This document shows positions 33,474 to 44,949 of a stretch of DNA of 64,000 bases, one piece after another (the stretch's first letter is position 1; every line of letters starts with the position of its first letter). A program made the translations under genes and the position numbers. The DNA comes from Mytilus galloprovincialis. Its lineage: Eukaryota > Mollusca > Bivalvia > Mytilida > Mytilidae. The stretch lies in NCBI RefSeq assembly GCF_965363235.1, contig NC_134839.1:56573560-56637559 (forward strand), in the 5' to 3' direction. Below the pieces are notes generated by a model, which worked only from the letters and a program-made list of their open reading frames with translations, made no database searches and was not told the origin of the DNA.

Positions 33474-34831
33474 CAGGCGCGTAGCTACGTTTACGTCAAA
33501 ACGCCCGGGCGTACACTTGAATTTGGAGAGAAAAAAAAGTTTTAATCTAAATAAATTAAAAAGAACTGGTTAAAAGCACATCAGCCTTGTAAATCTCTCC
33601 TCAGACAGTAGCTTTTAATTGCAAATAAAAGTGACGACATTTACTTTTCAATCAAATGCCTTATGGTACCGTTTTATATTTGTTCATTTTCTGTCAAGGT
33701 CTGAATCTACTGGGAATTGTACTTTGTTTCCTTTTGTTTAAAGCATTTCATTATCTGCTGAGTTCTATATGTGGTTTGCATTTTTATCGAGCCTGCGACA
33801 TTTATGTCGCGAAATCGAGACATAGCAATCGTAGATTTCGTTGGCGTCGTCACCATTTACTTAGGTTTAGTATGTGGTTAAAGATTTTTTTAAATATCAT
33901 TACTTTTGTCAAACCTTCTTGAAATTTTACGTAAGTTGGACAGAAACTTGTTGTGATCAAAAGACTTAGAGTATCCAGAGCATAATGATAAAATTATATA
34001 TAATATTTTTAATTTTCCAGTATTTAACTGCTTAAAAGGAAACCCTATTTAATGTTAACAAGTAGATACAGTCTGGGGTAAAAGTGTGTTACACACCAAA
34101 TACTTTGTCAAACCTTCATCGAATTTTATGAGTCTTTGGCAGAAGCTTTTTTATGATTAATGTCTGAAGTAAAATTTTGAAGTATTTTTTTTTTTTAACT
34201 TTTCAGTTGACAGACGAACTTATCTTTTCGCATTTAACAGACGGTCTGAGATTATTATTTTTTACATGGTAAATTTGAAAACCACTAGAGATTGTCATGA
34301 AAATCTAACAGAAGTTAATATTCCAGATCAAGATTTTTTTAAACATGTAGTTATAAATGATAAATGGATTCTATTTTCGCGGGAATTAATCCCAGGCGAG
34401 AACCAGCGATCCATGGAACCCTTTAAGAATTTTCATAATACACCTGAACATCTATGCAAATTAATTACTTCATGTCATTAACGAAATTTGCACAAACAAT
34501 GGGTTTTGATCGAGTGCGGCTCCTTTTATATATATTTTAAAGTAACTGCTTTGGACATTTTCTCTTAAACCACTGACCATTAGGATTCCAAATCAACACA
34601 ATGAATAAATTAAACACAAGAGATAAACAAATTAGACTCCAAAGTATGTTGCTATTGATGAGTTTTTAATGACGGAAATGGTATCTCATTCTCAATAATT
34701 CGTTAGGGTCAGGGGGCCTCGGCCTCTCGAACCCACAACCAGTTGATGATTTAACCTGGACCCGATTGTGGCTCTCAAACCTCTCGCCGAGGTTTGGGCG
34801 TACACTTGAAAATAGCCTAGCTACGCCACTG
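33474..34831 (+). mobile_element. 1.36-kb non-autonomous hAT-like element, copy A
   Basis: It starts CAGGCGCGTAGCTACG and ends, reversed, CAGTGGCGTAGCTAGGC; sub-terminal GGGCGTACACTTGAA occurs near both ends (direct), giving complex termini. AATTT flanks each side as a 5-bp target duplication. A nearly identical inverted copy lies at 58.9-61.1 kb. CAGTGGCG-type ends are typical of hAT elements. Two frames (88 codons near 33.66-33.92 kb and 71 codons near 34.27-34.48 kb) are open in both copies but show no domain, and the second differs between copies mostly by amino-acid-changing substitutions, so I do not call them genes. Confidence 0.75.
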
Positions 34832-34844
34832 AATTTAGTATATA

Positions 34845-34915
34845 CGCCAGACGCTCGTTTCGTCTACAAAAGACTCATCAGTGACGCTCGAATCATTATG
34901 ACGTTCTCACAGCAT
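34845..34915 (-). repeat. GAGCGTCACTGATGAGTC family repeat
   Basis: TATACGCCAGACGCTCGTTT, CGTCTACAAAAGACTCATCA and GTGACGCTCGAATCATTATG form the reverse complement of a short bivalve repeat also seen at 32.9 kb. Confidence 0.75.
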
Positions 34916-35149
34916 TAATTAAAAATAGCCTTTCAAGAACATCATAATCACGAAAACTATCAGGACTAGTATTATGAAAATAATTGTGAATATTTTAATC
35001 TCGTTCGATTTAATCGTATGAATTAAGGATTATATATACGTCACAACATGATTCACTGTTTGTGGTGTCCTATGCTGTCTTAAATGGGAGATATCCGTTG
35101 TTATTCTGCGGTTTACATATAGTGATGAACTATTATATAACTAAATGCG

Positions 35150-35520
35150 TTTCTCTGTGCTGATTGTTCTAGCGTTTTATTTGTACTAAATTCATGTCAC
35201 GTATTGTTGTCATTTAAGCAGTGCAATATAAGCGGGAGGTTTGGCTAACCATAAAAACTTTTTTTCTTAAATATCGAGTCAGGAATATTGCACATGTTTC
35301 AGTTGATAACTAATTGTATATGTTGGGGTGTTTTTTTTTTTTTTCCTGTTGTTGTTGCAGTTTTGTATTTCTATTGTTCCGTTGTTTTCTCTTAAAGTTG
35401 ATGGTTTCCCGCAGTTTTAGTTTGTAACTCGGATTTATTTTCTCATAATCGATTTCTGAATCGATTTCTGACTTTTAAACAGCGGTATGTTACTGTTTTT
35501 TATACTTATCTATTCTGAAA
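35150..35520 (+). repeat. Dispersed repeat (33.0-kb family)
   Basis: CTCTGTGCTGATTGTTCTAG, GGAGGTTTGGCTAACCATAA, TTGTTGCAGTTTTGTATTTC, GTTTTAGTTTGTAACTCGG and AAACAGCGGTATGTTACTG follow the same order as the 33.0-kb copy, more diverged. A worn tail-like piece (GGGAGGCAACAAATACCAAA) follows to about 35.63 kb. Confidence 0.75.
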
Positions 35521-35696
35521 AAAATGTTTCCTTGATAAAAGGGAGGCAACAAATACCAAAGATACATTCAAACTCATAAGACGAACACAAAGTGATAATG
35601 TAATGGCAAAAAAAAAACTCAAAACAATATTGATGTAAAAAAACTGAGTAATTAATGGCGGTTTGCCTAGTTTGCTAGAACAGTATTTTAACCAAT

Positions 35697-36034
35697 CTAA
35701 AAGAGGGACGAAAGATACCATATATAGGGACAGTCAAACTCATAAATCGACAACAAACTGACAACGCTATGGCTAAAAAGGAAAAAGACAAACAGACAAA
35801 CAAAAGTACACATGTACACAACATATAAAACTAAAGAACAAGCAACACGAATCCCACCAAAAACTAGGGGTGAACTCAGGTGCTCCGGAAGGGTAAGCAG
35901 ATCCTGCTCCACATGTGGCACCCGTCGTGTTGCTTATGTGATAACAAATTAGGTAAATAGTATAATTCGGTAGGTAACATTCATGAAAGGGAAGGGGATT
36001 GCAGTTACGGCCTAAGGAATATATCCGATATCAT
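35697..36034 (-). repeat. PLE-associated tail repeat
   Basis: On the plus strand: GAGGGACGAAAGATACC, CTCATAAATCGACAACAAAC, AACTAGGGGTGAACTCAGGT, GGGTAAGCAGATCCTGCTCC, CACCCGTCGTGTTGCTTATG, and on to ATATATCCGATATCATTTGT. It stops before any RT sequence, so it is a truncated element. Confidence 0.8.
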
Positions 36035-37274
36035 TTGTCTAAATTAGGAGAGAATGGAACAAAATCCAAAATGGTCCTGTAAATCAAAAAGAAAATCGAA
36101 ATGCACAATTTAGAGTAATAGTGAGACCACAAATCGAGAAACATTGATTTATAGACATGATAGATGATGATAAAAATTCAATACCATTTACTGAAAAGCT
36201 TAAAATGGTTTCCGGTCAAAACAATTTCTTCAAATGAACATGTATGGTCACTGATCTAAATCAGGTTCTTTGTGAGGCAGCATCTGTCCTTTCTGAAGCA
36301 ATCTTCCTACAGAAAAATGCGTATAATTCACAATTATTTTTTTTAAGTCAGTAAAAGTAATACAAACTTGCAAATTAAAGAGCTTGGTAGAATTTCTTTG
36401 CTATAGGAATGTAAGATCATGTTGGGGAACATACTAAATGTTAGGCCCCTACATTTTAAAATAAACGACTTCTGGTTTTATTACTAAGCCTATCACATGT
36501 ATCATACAAGGAAGTTCTCTCATTATGAAAATAAGTCATCATGCTGCATTTATAAACAATTCCATAGTATGCACTGAAAAATTAGATCAGACTTCTTTCA
36601 GTTAAAATTGTATTGGTGTGTACGCGATAAGCGATCCCATTTTGTATGCACTTTATACTTTTTTTTTAAATTTGCGCACGATTAACAATTTTACAACCTC
36701 ATTTAATTCTTATGAGTACACTGTTATGCTACACTCATAAATTAAGAGTTATTTTAAGCTTTTCTATGCAATGAGGGTGGTAAAGGTTATTTTCGTGCAA
36801 ACGTGTTTTGCCATTTGTATTTCACGTGCAGCCGTGAAAAAGGTTCGTTATTCACCGTGTTTCGTGAAATCGGTAAAAGATCGACTTGCAAGAAATTTTT
36901 AATTGTGCGTTCATTGTGACAATTTTGTTTCGCGTTCTTCCGCGCAGATACCCGCCGCCTTTACAACCCTCTGTAATGATTTTACACATTGTAACGAATA
37001 GCACGTACAGTCAAAACTGATGCGTGTTATACAGAAATAAAATTTGATATTGAAGTGCCATGTTGGTTTCATAAGAATCCAAACTTTAGATTGGCTGACC
37101 GTTTTTGAGCAATGGAGAGACATTCCAAAATTAGATTTTGTTTCCCAATATCATTCGTATAACATTAATGACAGCATGTGCTCCCGAGACAACGTTATAA
37201 CAATGCATAGAAAAACAAACGAAAAAAAAAATAGTTGTAATCTTACGATTATAGCATAAAATGTAGCTATAAGT
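36035..37274. other. No recognised feature
   Basis: AT-rich; short frames on both strands near 36.9-37.3 kb overlap one another and have no family features. Confidence 0.5.
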
Positions 37275-37386
37275 CTTAGAATAGAATGCTTCTTTTTGTA
37301 ATTGTATAGGGTTGTATAAGCGTTGATCGTAAAGTGCTTCGTTCAACGCCTATACAAAATTTCAAAAAAGAAGCATTCCATTCTAA
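37275..37386. mobile_element. Short MITE (GAATGCTTCTTTTT ends)
   Basis: TTAGAATAGAATGCTTCTTT on the left pairs with AAAGAAGCATTCCATTCTAA on the right. The arms continue as TTGTATAGGGTTGTATAAGCGTTG, split here as GTATAGGGTTGTA and AAGCGTTG, against CAACGCC and TATACAAAATTT. Total about 110 bp; a small hairpin element. Confidence 0.75.
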
Positions 37387-37581
37387 TAGATACTGGTATT
37401 TGCATCTTCCATTTTTTTACTGTATTCTAAAACAATGTTGATTGTAATAAGCAATTGTAAGTGTTTTTTCTTCATTTTTGGGAAATTATTTTGCTTTTTC
37501 TCAAAACTCTCTACTCGTGATTTGGTTTTAAAAAAACATGTTATTGTATTTTGTTCATCGTGTTTTTTTCAGCAGAAATTA

Positions 37582-37868
37582 GGGAGCTACCATTTGATTT
37601 TTATGGGGGGGCTAGGATGAAAAATTTTGTCCTGCATTTTTTTTTAGCTGTAATCTCTGTCCTGCCTTTTTATTTTTCACTCTGTTCGGTCCTGCCTTTT
37701 TTTTTTAGTTTATCCTGACTTTTTTTTTACCTAAATTGTCGTCCTGACTTTTTTTTTTTGCAAGTGTCTCATCCTGCCTTTTTTTTTTACTCAAAACTCC
37801 TGTCCTGCCTATTTTTTTCCAATTTCATCCTAGCCCCCCCCCCCCATAAAAATCAAATGGTAGCTCCC
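37582..37868. mobile_element. MITE with TTA target and CCTGCC/poly-T core
   Basis: The arms GGGAGCTACCATTTGATTTT and AAAATCAAATGGTAGCTCCC are exact complements, continuing through GGGGGGGCTAGGATGA. TTA flanks each side, as for PIF/Harbinger elements. The core is about six units of GTCCTGCCTTTTTTTTTT type, strongly strand-biased towards pyrimidine. Confidence 0.85.
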
Positions 37869-37871
37869 TTA

Positions 37872-39456
37872 GTCTCGATATGCAATTTAAATGGACAAAA
37901 CGACAAAATAATTGCACCGTTATTACACAATCATATTTTTTTCATAGTGCATGATAGTTCAATGTTTTAGAGAAAAAAAATATTCAGTGAACCCCCAACA
38001 ATATTCGTATTGTTGAAACGGAACTGTTTACCACTTTGATATATCGTTTCACCCCCAAAAAATTGATGGATTTTGAAAACACAATTCTAAGTACAGAAAA
38101 TATATATTTCACCCTTTTATAAAACGTAAATTGTAATCATTTAAAGGTCTATTTTGCGATTTTTTTTAAAAATCGTTTAAATCGTTTTTTTTTATGAATA
38201 AGCCCGTCTCCTCAATTGAATTGTTTCATTTTTTTTCAAGTATGAGACTTTGTCGGATAGTTATGTCATTGGCTAACATACCAAATCCCCTTTTCATATC
38301 GCGTGTATTTGGAATAATTAATGCTACAAATATCATTTTGTTAATTATACAATATTCACACAGACGTACTCCAATCAATGTTCTCGTTTCAAATACGTTT
38401 GGTTTACATTTAAAGCATGAATTTATAATTATTGTTTGAGACACGTACATACGTACATGTAATACAAAGTGGCTAGTTCCTGCATGTCTTATAATTAAAG
38501 AAGCAATCATAAACACAATTACACGACTGATTAAACCTGTTGATAGTACTCCTTCGAACAGTAATTACATGCTGTGTAAAAATTGATTTCATACACACTT
38601 TCAATCAACACTTTTATATTGGTTCGTGTATTGACAAAGTTCCTGTAAATCAGACATGATTATCAAACACTAGAAATGTTACGAAGATTGAAATGATATC
38701 ATAAGCATGTTGTTAATAAGTCAAATGGTACTGAAATATATTTGTATAATTTTCTGAGAGCGATCAATAATCATAATACGAAATCGAAGCAGACAGGAGA
38801 TACGCCCACATAGAGCTACAGCGAAATGTACATCTAAATGATGTAAATAGTCATGGCTATAAACAAGGTAAGAATGTCTGTTTTAACTGTGTATTTTTTC
38901 TTGAACAATTATCAAAATAATTGGGCATGGTTTTAAGAAGAAAAAAATCTGAAGTGTTATAATATAATAATTGACAATCGTTATTTCGTAGTTCTCTACT
39001 TTTAAGTTATCTCATATCTCTCGGAGTTTTAACATTCATATGATTCTAAACATTTATTTTTATCTACGGTTGGTTATCTGTCGATTGTATGTTTTTATTG
39101 AGCCTATTGATGCCTTTAATATGTTTCTGTCTTTTCCATCCTCAATACATATAAATACGTGAAACAGAAAAACGTTGATGTACATATTATGCATTCTTCA
39201 TACTATATTTTGAGAATAATTAAAAAAGAAAGTTTATCATATAATGTTTTTTTTCCTACACCAGTAATTGCTATTAACCTTATCTATGGGCGTATCAGAA
39301 ACTGCTGTAGTTTTGCACACTTATGGTGTATTAAGTATGACAAGACATTTGATTCGGTTTCCTGATATTTTCACTTTACACTATTTGTGCTATCCCTTTG
39401 TTTTCTGAATATCAGCTTTATTGTCCACTTGTTATTAGAACTTTCTGTCGATTTTT
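37872..39456. other. No recognised gene
   Basis: AT-rich. Overlapping short frames at 38.2-38.5 kb lie on opposite strands and lack domain features. Confidence 0.5.
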
Positions 39457-39912
39457 ATGCCCCACCTACGATAATAGAGGGGCATTATGTTTTCTGGTCT
39501 GTGCCTCCGTTCGTTCGTCCGTTCGTCCGTGCGTCCGTTCGCTTCAGGTTAAAGTTTTTGGTCAAGGTACTTTTTGGAGAAGTTGAAGTCCAATCAACTT
39601 GAAACTTAGTACACATGTTCCCCATGATATGATCTTTTTAATTTTAATGCCAAATTATAGTTTTAACCCCAATTTCATGGTCCACCGAACATAGAAAATG
39701 ATAGTACGAAGTTCAGGTTAAAGTTTTTGGTCAAGGTAGTTTTTGATGAAGTTAAAGTAACATCAACTTGAAACTTAGTACACATGTTCCGTATGATATG
39801 ATCTTTCTAATTTAAATTCCAAATTAAAGTTTTGACCCCAATTTCACGGTCCACTGAACATAGAAAATGATAGTGCGAGTGGGGCATCCGTGTACTATGG
39901 ACACATTCTTGT
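39457..39912 (+). repeat. Bivalve repeat with ATGCCCC...GGGGCAT ends
   Basis: It opens with the palindrome ATGCCCCACCTACG-AATAGAGGGGCAT, then a CCGTTCGTCCGTTCGTCCG run. Two units of TTCAGGTTAAAGTTTTTGGT follow, 169 bp apart (39543 and 39712), each with CAACTTGAAACTTAGTACAC and ATAGAAAATGATAGT. It closes GTGGGGCATCCGTGTACTAT. A known-looking bivalve family, structurally like the 29.4-kb block: GC-rich palindromic head, then internal tandem units. Confidence 0.85.
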
Positions 39913-40288
39913 TCATATCTCATTTTGTTGTATTTCTTTTACATTCTCTTTTACATTAACGACACACCTCATTTTGTTGGGAGTATGTCTACCTTTAGAA
40001 TAAAACGCTCACTTTACTCAAATGGATTCATTTAGTGACCCCCCCCCCCACCCACCCTCTTCCTCATGAACAAATTCGTACGAATCCTTTAATTTTGATT
40101 GATTTAGTTTCATTTTGTGATTTTATTTTATATTGGATACAATACAGAAATCTAGAGTGTTGACCCTTATGAATTATCAGTGTCACAGATTACTACTGAG
40201 ATGAGATGTTTCTACTGTTAGAACCACAATCACGTCATTTCATCTATTGCGACTTGAAGTCCGAATAACACAACGGGTGCCACTTTGT

Positions 40289-40722
40289 AAAGATCAGTCA
40301 CACTGACACGTTTCATTCCGTTATGAAATGCTACGTTTCAACTACGTTTTGAATGGACATGTCCCGTTATTTTGAAAGCTAGGGTTTACTAGGTTTGTGC
40401 TACGTTCTTATTACGTTTTTCTACGTATTAGTACGTGTAGACCCACGTTTCCACCACGCATTGATACGTTTCGATACGTAGTAAGCACGTTTTGTTACGT
40501 TCCGTTAGTCTTTGATACGTATATACATTGTACTAGGTTTCTACTTTGATTCAATTTTCGGTACGTTTGTTGTTGAAATTATCAAAACATACGGGGCAGG
40601 TTCCGTGGTAAACAAAGGATCACTACGTTTCGATACGCTTCGTTACGTATTTACCCGTTTCGCTACGGTTTTTAAACGTAGTAAAACGTAGCCCATGAAA
40701 CGTGGCAGTGTGACTGGGGCTT
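40289..40722. mobile_element. TIR element rich in TACGT motifs
   Basis: The left end AAGATCAGTCACACTGACAC and, reversed, the right end AAGCCCCAGTCACACTGCCA with CGTTTCAT on both arms form TIRs. The interior is packed with ACGT-centred words (TACGTTTC, ATACGTA, GTACGTGTAG) in both orientations. The target is probably TA, but this is uncertain. No coding frame. Confidence 0.7.
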
Positions 40723-41601
40723 TAACTTAAACAGGAATTGCCCAATTAACCTACCAGAAAACATGCAATGAGTTTATCTGTGATTTTTGAAAGGTTCGTG
40801 ATCTTTTTCTGACAGTGTGTAAATTAATGTTTTTTTTATTATCATTATTCTCCTTTTTGTTCATTTTTCTAACTGGTCATTTCGTTGTCTGTTTTATCGC
40901 ACTTATGATTACAGATTGCTCCCTATAGGTTTCTTCTCTTTTATTTTCATTCATTCTTATAGTGGTTATTCTTGTTATTTGAAACAGTATACATCTGCAG
41001 ATCAAATAGATTAATTTACATAGAAACAAATCTGTTAACTTAAGGCTCAACAGAAGGATTATTAACATACGTAAATAAGTATGCTAACAGAATCTAGCTT
41101 TGTCTTTCATTGTAATCAATTTCACATCGATTATATGAGAGCTAACAACTTTACTTTGTTAATAAGTTATATTAATATTCCATGGCATATTGGCAAGGCT
41201 TTTAAGCTTGAAGAATATTTCAAATGATTGAGAGGAGTAGTTGAACTGTCAGTGGTTTATTTACATTTACAGCTAAATTCATAATGCTTGTAGAGTAAGA
41301 CTTTGGTTAGCTTGCTTGCTCTGTTTGTATAAACGTTAATTCAAGAATTGTTAGATACACTGACAACATCAAACAATATATATAGGCGTATTTTTACCTA
41401 TGTATATTATATTTAAATGGTCAGACGTTATCCCCATTACAATTGTATGTAATATACAAACAAAGAAAGCAAGATAACCAAAGTCTTGCTTTACATGCAT
41501 TAAGAGTGCATATTTAAAAGCAGAATATGACGAGAATTAGGAGGGTAAGATAATAAGCACTTCTTAATATCCTGCTATCTTTAAAATTAAGATTTGTGGA
41601 C
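40723..41601. other. No recognised feature
   Basis: AT-rich sequence. TTGTAGAGTAAGACTTTGGTTA near 41.29 kb (split as TAGAGTAAGACTTTGG) and CCAAAGTCTTGCTTTACATG near 41.48 kb are inverted over about 200 bp, a possible worn hairpin element. Confidence 0.45.
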
Positions 41602-41730
41602 TAATATGCGGTATGGGTTTTGTTCATTGTTGAAAGCCGTACGGTGACCTATAGCTGTTTTAAATTTCTGTGTCATTGCTCTCTTGTGGAGAGTTGTCTC
41701 ATTGTCAATCATACCACATCTTCCTTTTGA
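41602..41730 (+). repeat. 3' end of the CCGTACGGTGACCTATAG repeat
   Basis: TATGCGGTATGGGTTTTGTT, AAAGCCGTACGGTGACCTAT, GAGAGTTGTCTCATTGTCAA and TCATACCACATCTTCC, truncated at the 5' side. Confidence 0.8.
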
Positions 41731-42109
41731 TATATACTTTCCCACAGAGTTATGTATAAATTAATAAGAATAAAGGGAGGTTAAAAGTTTTCTCATCTGC
41801 AGTTTCGGATCCTGTCTGAAGTACTAGTAAGACAATTAATTTAATACGTTTGTGTTAAGCTCCATACATGCAGCTACTGCCGAAAAGAAAATTTGAAGAA
41901 AGCCAACCTGAAACGCAAAACAGAACACTCGTCCCGTTTGAGGGTAAACACCTTTGAATTGCGAATTAAAGTATACGAATTTCTCAATGCATCATTATTT
42001 ATATATAGAATATTACTCTTGTAAGATAAACATAAACAAGCTTCGTCATAGCCATTCCTATTGTTTTAGTCATCGTACGACCATGAATAATACGCAAAGT
42101 TTACACGAA

Positions 42110-42375
42110 CCAGTAAACTGCGTCATACAAAGATCGGACTACAACCACCAAGGTTCCTGGTTCGATCCCCGTTCCAGGGAGAATTTTTCAGGAACGTAAT
42201 TTTCGGTTCTCCCTTGACACCATTTGCGGGAATGGTCTTGAAAAAAACGACGATAGTCCGTCGGAAGGGGGCGATAAATGGCTGACCCGTGTTAAAAGAG
42301 AGAGCAATATCTCTTGCACGTAAAAGACCCCCCTGTAGATTTGGAGATTTGGATTCCCGCAAATTGGAGAGGGAG
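42110..42375 (+). mobile_element. tRNA-derived SINE
   Basis: A clear RNA polymerase III B box, GGTTCGATCCC, lies at 42159-42169, right after a tRNA-like GGACTACAACCACCAAGGTT context. The body has GACACCATTTGCGGGAATGG, CGACGATAGTCCGTCGGAAG, GGGGCGATAAATGGCTGACC and TCTCTTGCACGTAAAAGACC, a conserved central region I associate with molluscan SINEs. No A box is obvious, so the head may be truncated. The minus-strand frame over it is incidental. Confidence 0.75.
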
Positions 42376-43181
42376 TACTATACGTTGAAATAACTTGTTT
42401 CCCTATCTGTTTAAACTAAACTAAGTTTTTTTTTTTTAATTTTCACTTTTTTGGTTTTTACTACTGACATTTGGTGTTTACTTAGATGATCTGTAATGAA
42501 AATATCTTAGTTTGACAATATACAACAAAACTAAAAAACCCAATCATATTAAGATATTTTTATATCAGAATTTGTCACATATTACAGTTTTTTGTATTTT
42601 TATTGCGAACTGTGGCTTATTCATTATACGTATTAACAATGATCAACAATAGTGATATTGATCTGTCGTTTTATTTCTTTGTGACATGAGGATTGAGAGA
42701 GTTTCACAACATTAACAGCGAAATTGCTGATCAGATTCATACAATACACATCTAAAACAGATTTGAGCTCCACGATAAAAGAATTGTATTGATCTATTTC
42801 CGTCATTGAATGTCATATAAGTTGATTCCGTAATTAATTATTTGGGAAGGAGTATAAATATGCCGAGAATTTTGATTGATAAAGTTATGTACAAATGAAT
42901 TATTTTTAGAAAATTTAGCAGTAATAAATGTTAGAGTATAAACTCGACTCTTAACTGTAATTGAAAAATGAAAAAAAAAAATATCATCATTTTTTTTTAA
43001 TTTATTGATTGCTTTAGTTTATTGTTTCCTTCTTACCTTTATCAGTAAAATAAACAAAAAAGAGCAAAGAACGCAGATTAAAACAATGGTTTTGAAAGTG
43101 ACTATGTATAAAATCACACATAGAAACAAGAAATACAATACTAGTATCAGGTTGGTAGTTACGCCGTATTCATATAGAACT
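42376..43181. other. No recognised feature
   Basis: AT-rich with long T and A runs; no supported frame or repeat. Confidence 0.5.
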
Positions 43182-43245
43182 TGTCTGCTCTATGGTCGGG
43201 TTGTTGTCGCTTTGACACATTCCCCATTTCCATTCTCAATTTAAT
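43182..43245 (+). repeat. 3' fragment of the GGGGCCAGCTGAAG family
   Basis: TTGTCTGCTCTATGGTCGGG, TTGTTGTCGCTTTGACACAT and CCATTTCCATTCTCAATTTA match the end of the 17.3-kb copy. Confidence 0.8.
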
Positions 43246-43439
43246 GAACTGAAAACTAAAACTGATATAAACACCCATCTGTCTAACTCTCTTATATCGG
43301 CGACTGTACCTCGGAGTAGATTTCATACAGCTTTAAAATGCACTATGCGAAATAACACGATTTAGGTTTACATGTGCAATGCAAAGTGGTAGACTTATTT
43401 CAGTCAATCGTTTCCTTATTCACAACCCTATTACTACAA

Positions 43440-44828
43440 ATGCAAAAGAGGGACGAAAGATACCAAAGGATCAGTCAAACTCATAAATCTAAAACAAACT
43501 GACAACGCCATGGCTAAAAATGAAAAAGACAAACAAAAAACAGCACACATGACACAACATAGAAAACTAAAGAATAAACAACACGACCCCCCAAAAAAAT
43601 TAGGGGTGATCTCAGGTGCTCCCGAAGGGTAAGCAGATCCTGCTCCACATGTGTTGCTTATGTGATAACAAATCCGGTAAATAGATAGTCTAATTCGGTA
43701 GGTCACATTCATAAAAGGGAGGGGGATTGTAGTTACGACGTAAGGAACATATCCGATATCATTTGTGAAACGGTTATTCCATAACGGTCAACCAACTCGT
43801 GATGGCGTCCGTAAAATTTACGAAGGGATGACTTCAACTTCACCATTTGAAACTCTTGGTTTGATAGCTTCCCTGTGAGCAAAATAGATAGTCTAATTCG
43901 GTAGGTCACATTCATGAAAGGGAGGGGGATTGTAGTTTAGACGTAAGGAACATATCCTATATCATTTGTGACACGGTTATTCCATAACGGTCAACCAACT
44001 CGTGATGGCGTCCGTAAAATTTACGAAGAGATGATTTCAACTTCACCATTTGAAACTCTTGGTTAATAGCTTCCTTGTGAGCAGCAACCATCTATTAAGA
44101 AAATCATGATAGGAAATGCAAGCACGGGGATATCGTATCAATTGGGAGAGATATACCCCGTATGCAGGTGCTGCTGGAATGTTGCTACTTAGAAATGGAA
44201 AGTTCACAATTGGAAAGCTTTTGTCGTAAAGTTTTATTTTCAACCGACCCTGATTGTCACTTTCTAGATGTAAGTCAAGATATGAGGCCGACTTAACTGT
44301 ATCTGTGGTATCCTTTATCTCTAGCTCGATGGGATAGATGCGTTCCACATAGATACCAAATTTTGAATTATTTAGTGAAAGCACATCATCTATATAGCGG
44401 AAAGTAGAGTTAAAGGATATTGCTAACTTCTTATCTTTCTTCCTAAGAAGTTCCTGCATGAAGTCAGCCTCATAATAATAAAGAAACAAGTCGGGAAGTA
44501 GAGGGGCACAGATTGTTCCCATTGGAATGCCGACAGTCTGTTGAAAAACACGTCCTCCGAACGTAACAAATATGTTGTCAATCAAGAAATCAAGCATCTT
44601 GATAATATCAGTTTCAGAGAATTTTTTGTTTGAATCAGAGTGGTCCTTTACAAAGTAGGATTTATCCGTCCCTAAGACAAGATACTTGTATCTACGTTGG
44701 CCATTCTTTTTTATAAAGCAAAGCAATACTAACTCTTTCAATTTGTCTCTTAGTTTGGAATAGGTGAGACGGATCAAAATATGTCCTTGTCCTGAACAGG
44801 CTTTACATATTTGCCACTGGACGTTAAG
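43440..44828 (-). mobile_element. Penelope-like retroelement with reverse transcriptase frame
   Basis: The best preserved RT copy of the family. A minus-strand frame of about 260 codons (44043-44828) contains FGGRVFQQTVGIPMGT...APLLPDLFL and the catalytic YIDDVL, followed by SYLDLHLESD, FPIVNFPFLSSNIPAAPAYG and SYHDFLNRWLLLTRK. The A/P..GIPMG box matches Penelope-like RTs, which prime at DNA breaks or ends. The frame has no ATG and lacks the N-terminal part, and the C-terminal stretch after LTRK is out of register. The tail runs down to GAGGGACGAAAGATACC at 43440. No GIY-YIG endonuclease can be seen. Probably immobile. Confidence 0.65.
43681..44086. repeat. 203-bp tandem duplication in the PLE 3' region
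   Basis: ATAGATAGTCTAATTCGGTA begins at 43681 and 43884. Both copies continue through GGAGGGGGATTGTAGTT, CAACCAACTCGTGATGGCG and CCATTTGAAACTCTTGGTT. A handful of differences separate them. The duplication adds a second C-terminal RT segment (YGRHHELVDRYGITVSQ) downstream of the first. Confidence 0.9.
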
Positions 44829-44873
44829 CAACCAAAAATGACAATGACAATGTTGTGTACATGAATTAACAAA

Positions 44874-44938
44874 GGACCACTAGCAGTTACTGACATGCCA
44901 GCTCCAACCCTCAATTAAACCGATTGAAATACTATGTC
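44874..44938 (-). repeat. End of the GGGGCCAGCTGAAG family, upstream of the PLE RT
   Basis: GGACCACTAGCAGTTACTGA, CATGCCAGCTCCAACCCTCA and ATTAAACCGATTGAAATACT match the right end of the 63.1-63.6 kb repeat. On the minus strand this lies just 5' of the reverse transcriptase, as the 3.2-kb copy does for the other PLE. Confidence 0.7.
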
Positions 44939-44949
44939 TTTAACATATT

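Noticed and set aside
33656..34481. Two frames (88 and 71 codons) conserved between copies A and B of the 1.36-kb element
   Set aside because: Conservation is explained by recent common origin; the differences in the second frame are mostly amino-acid changing, and no domain is seen.
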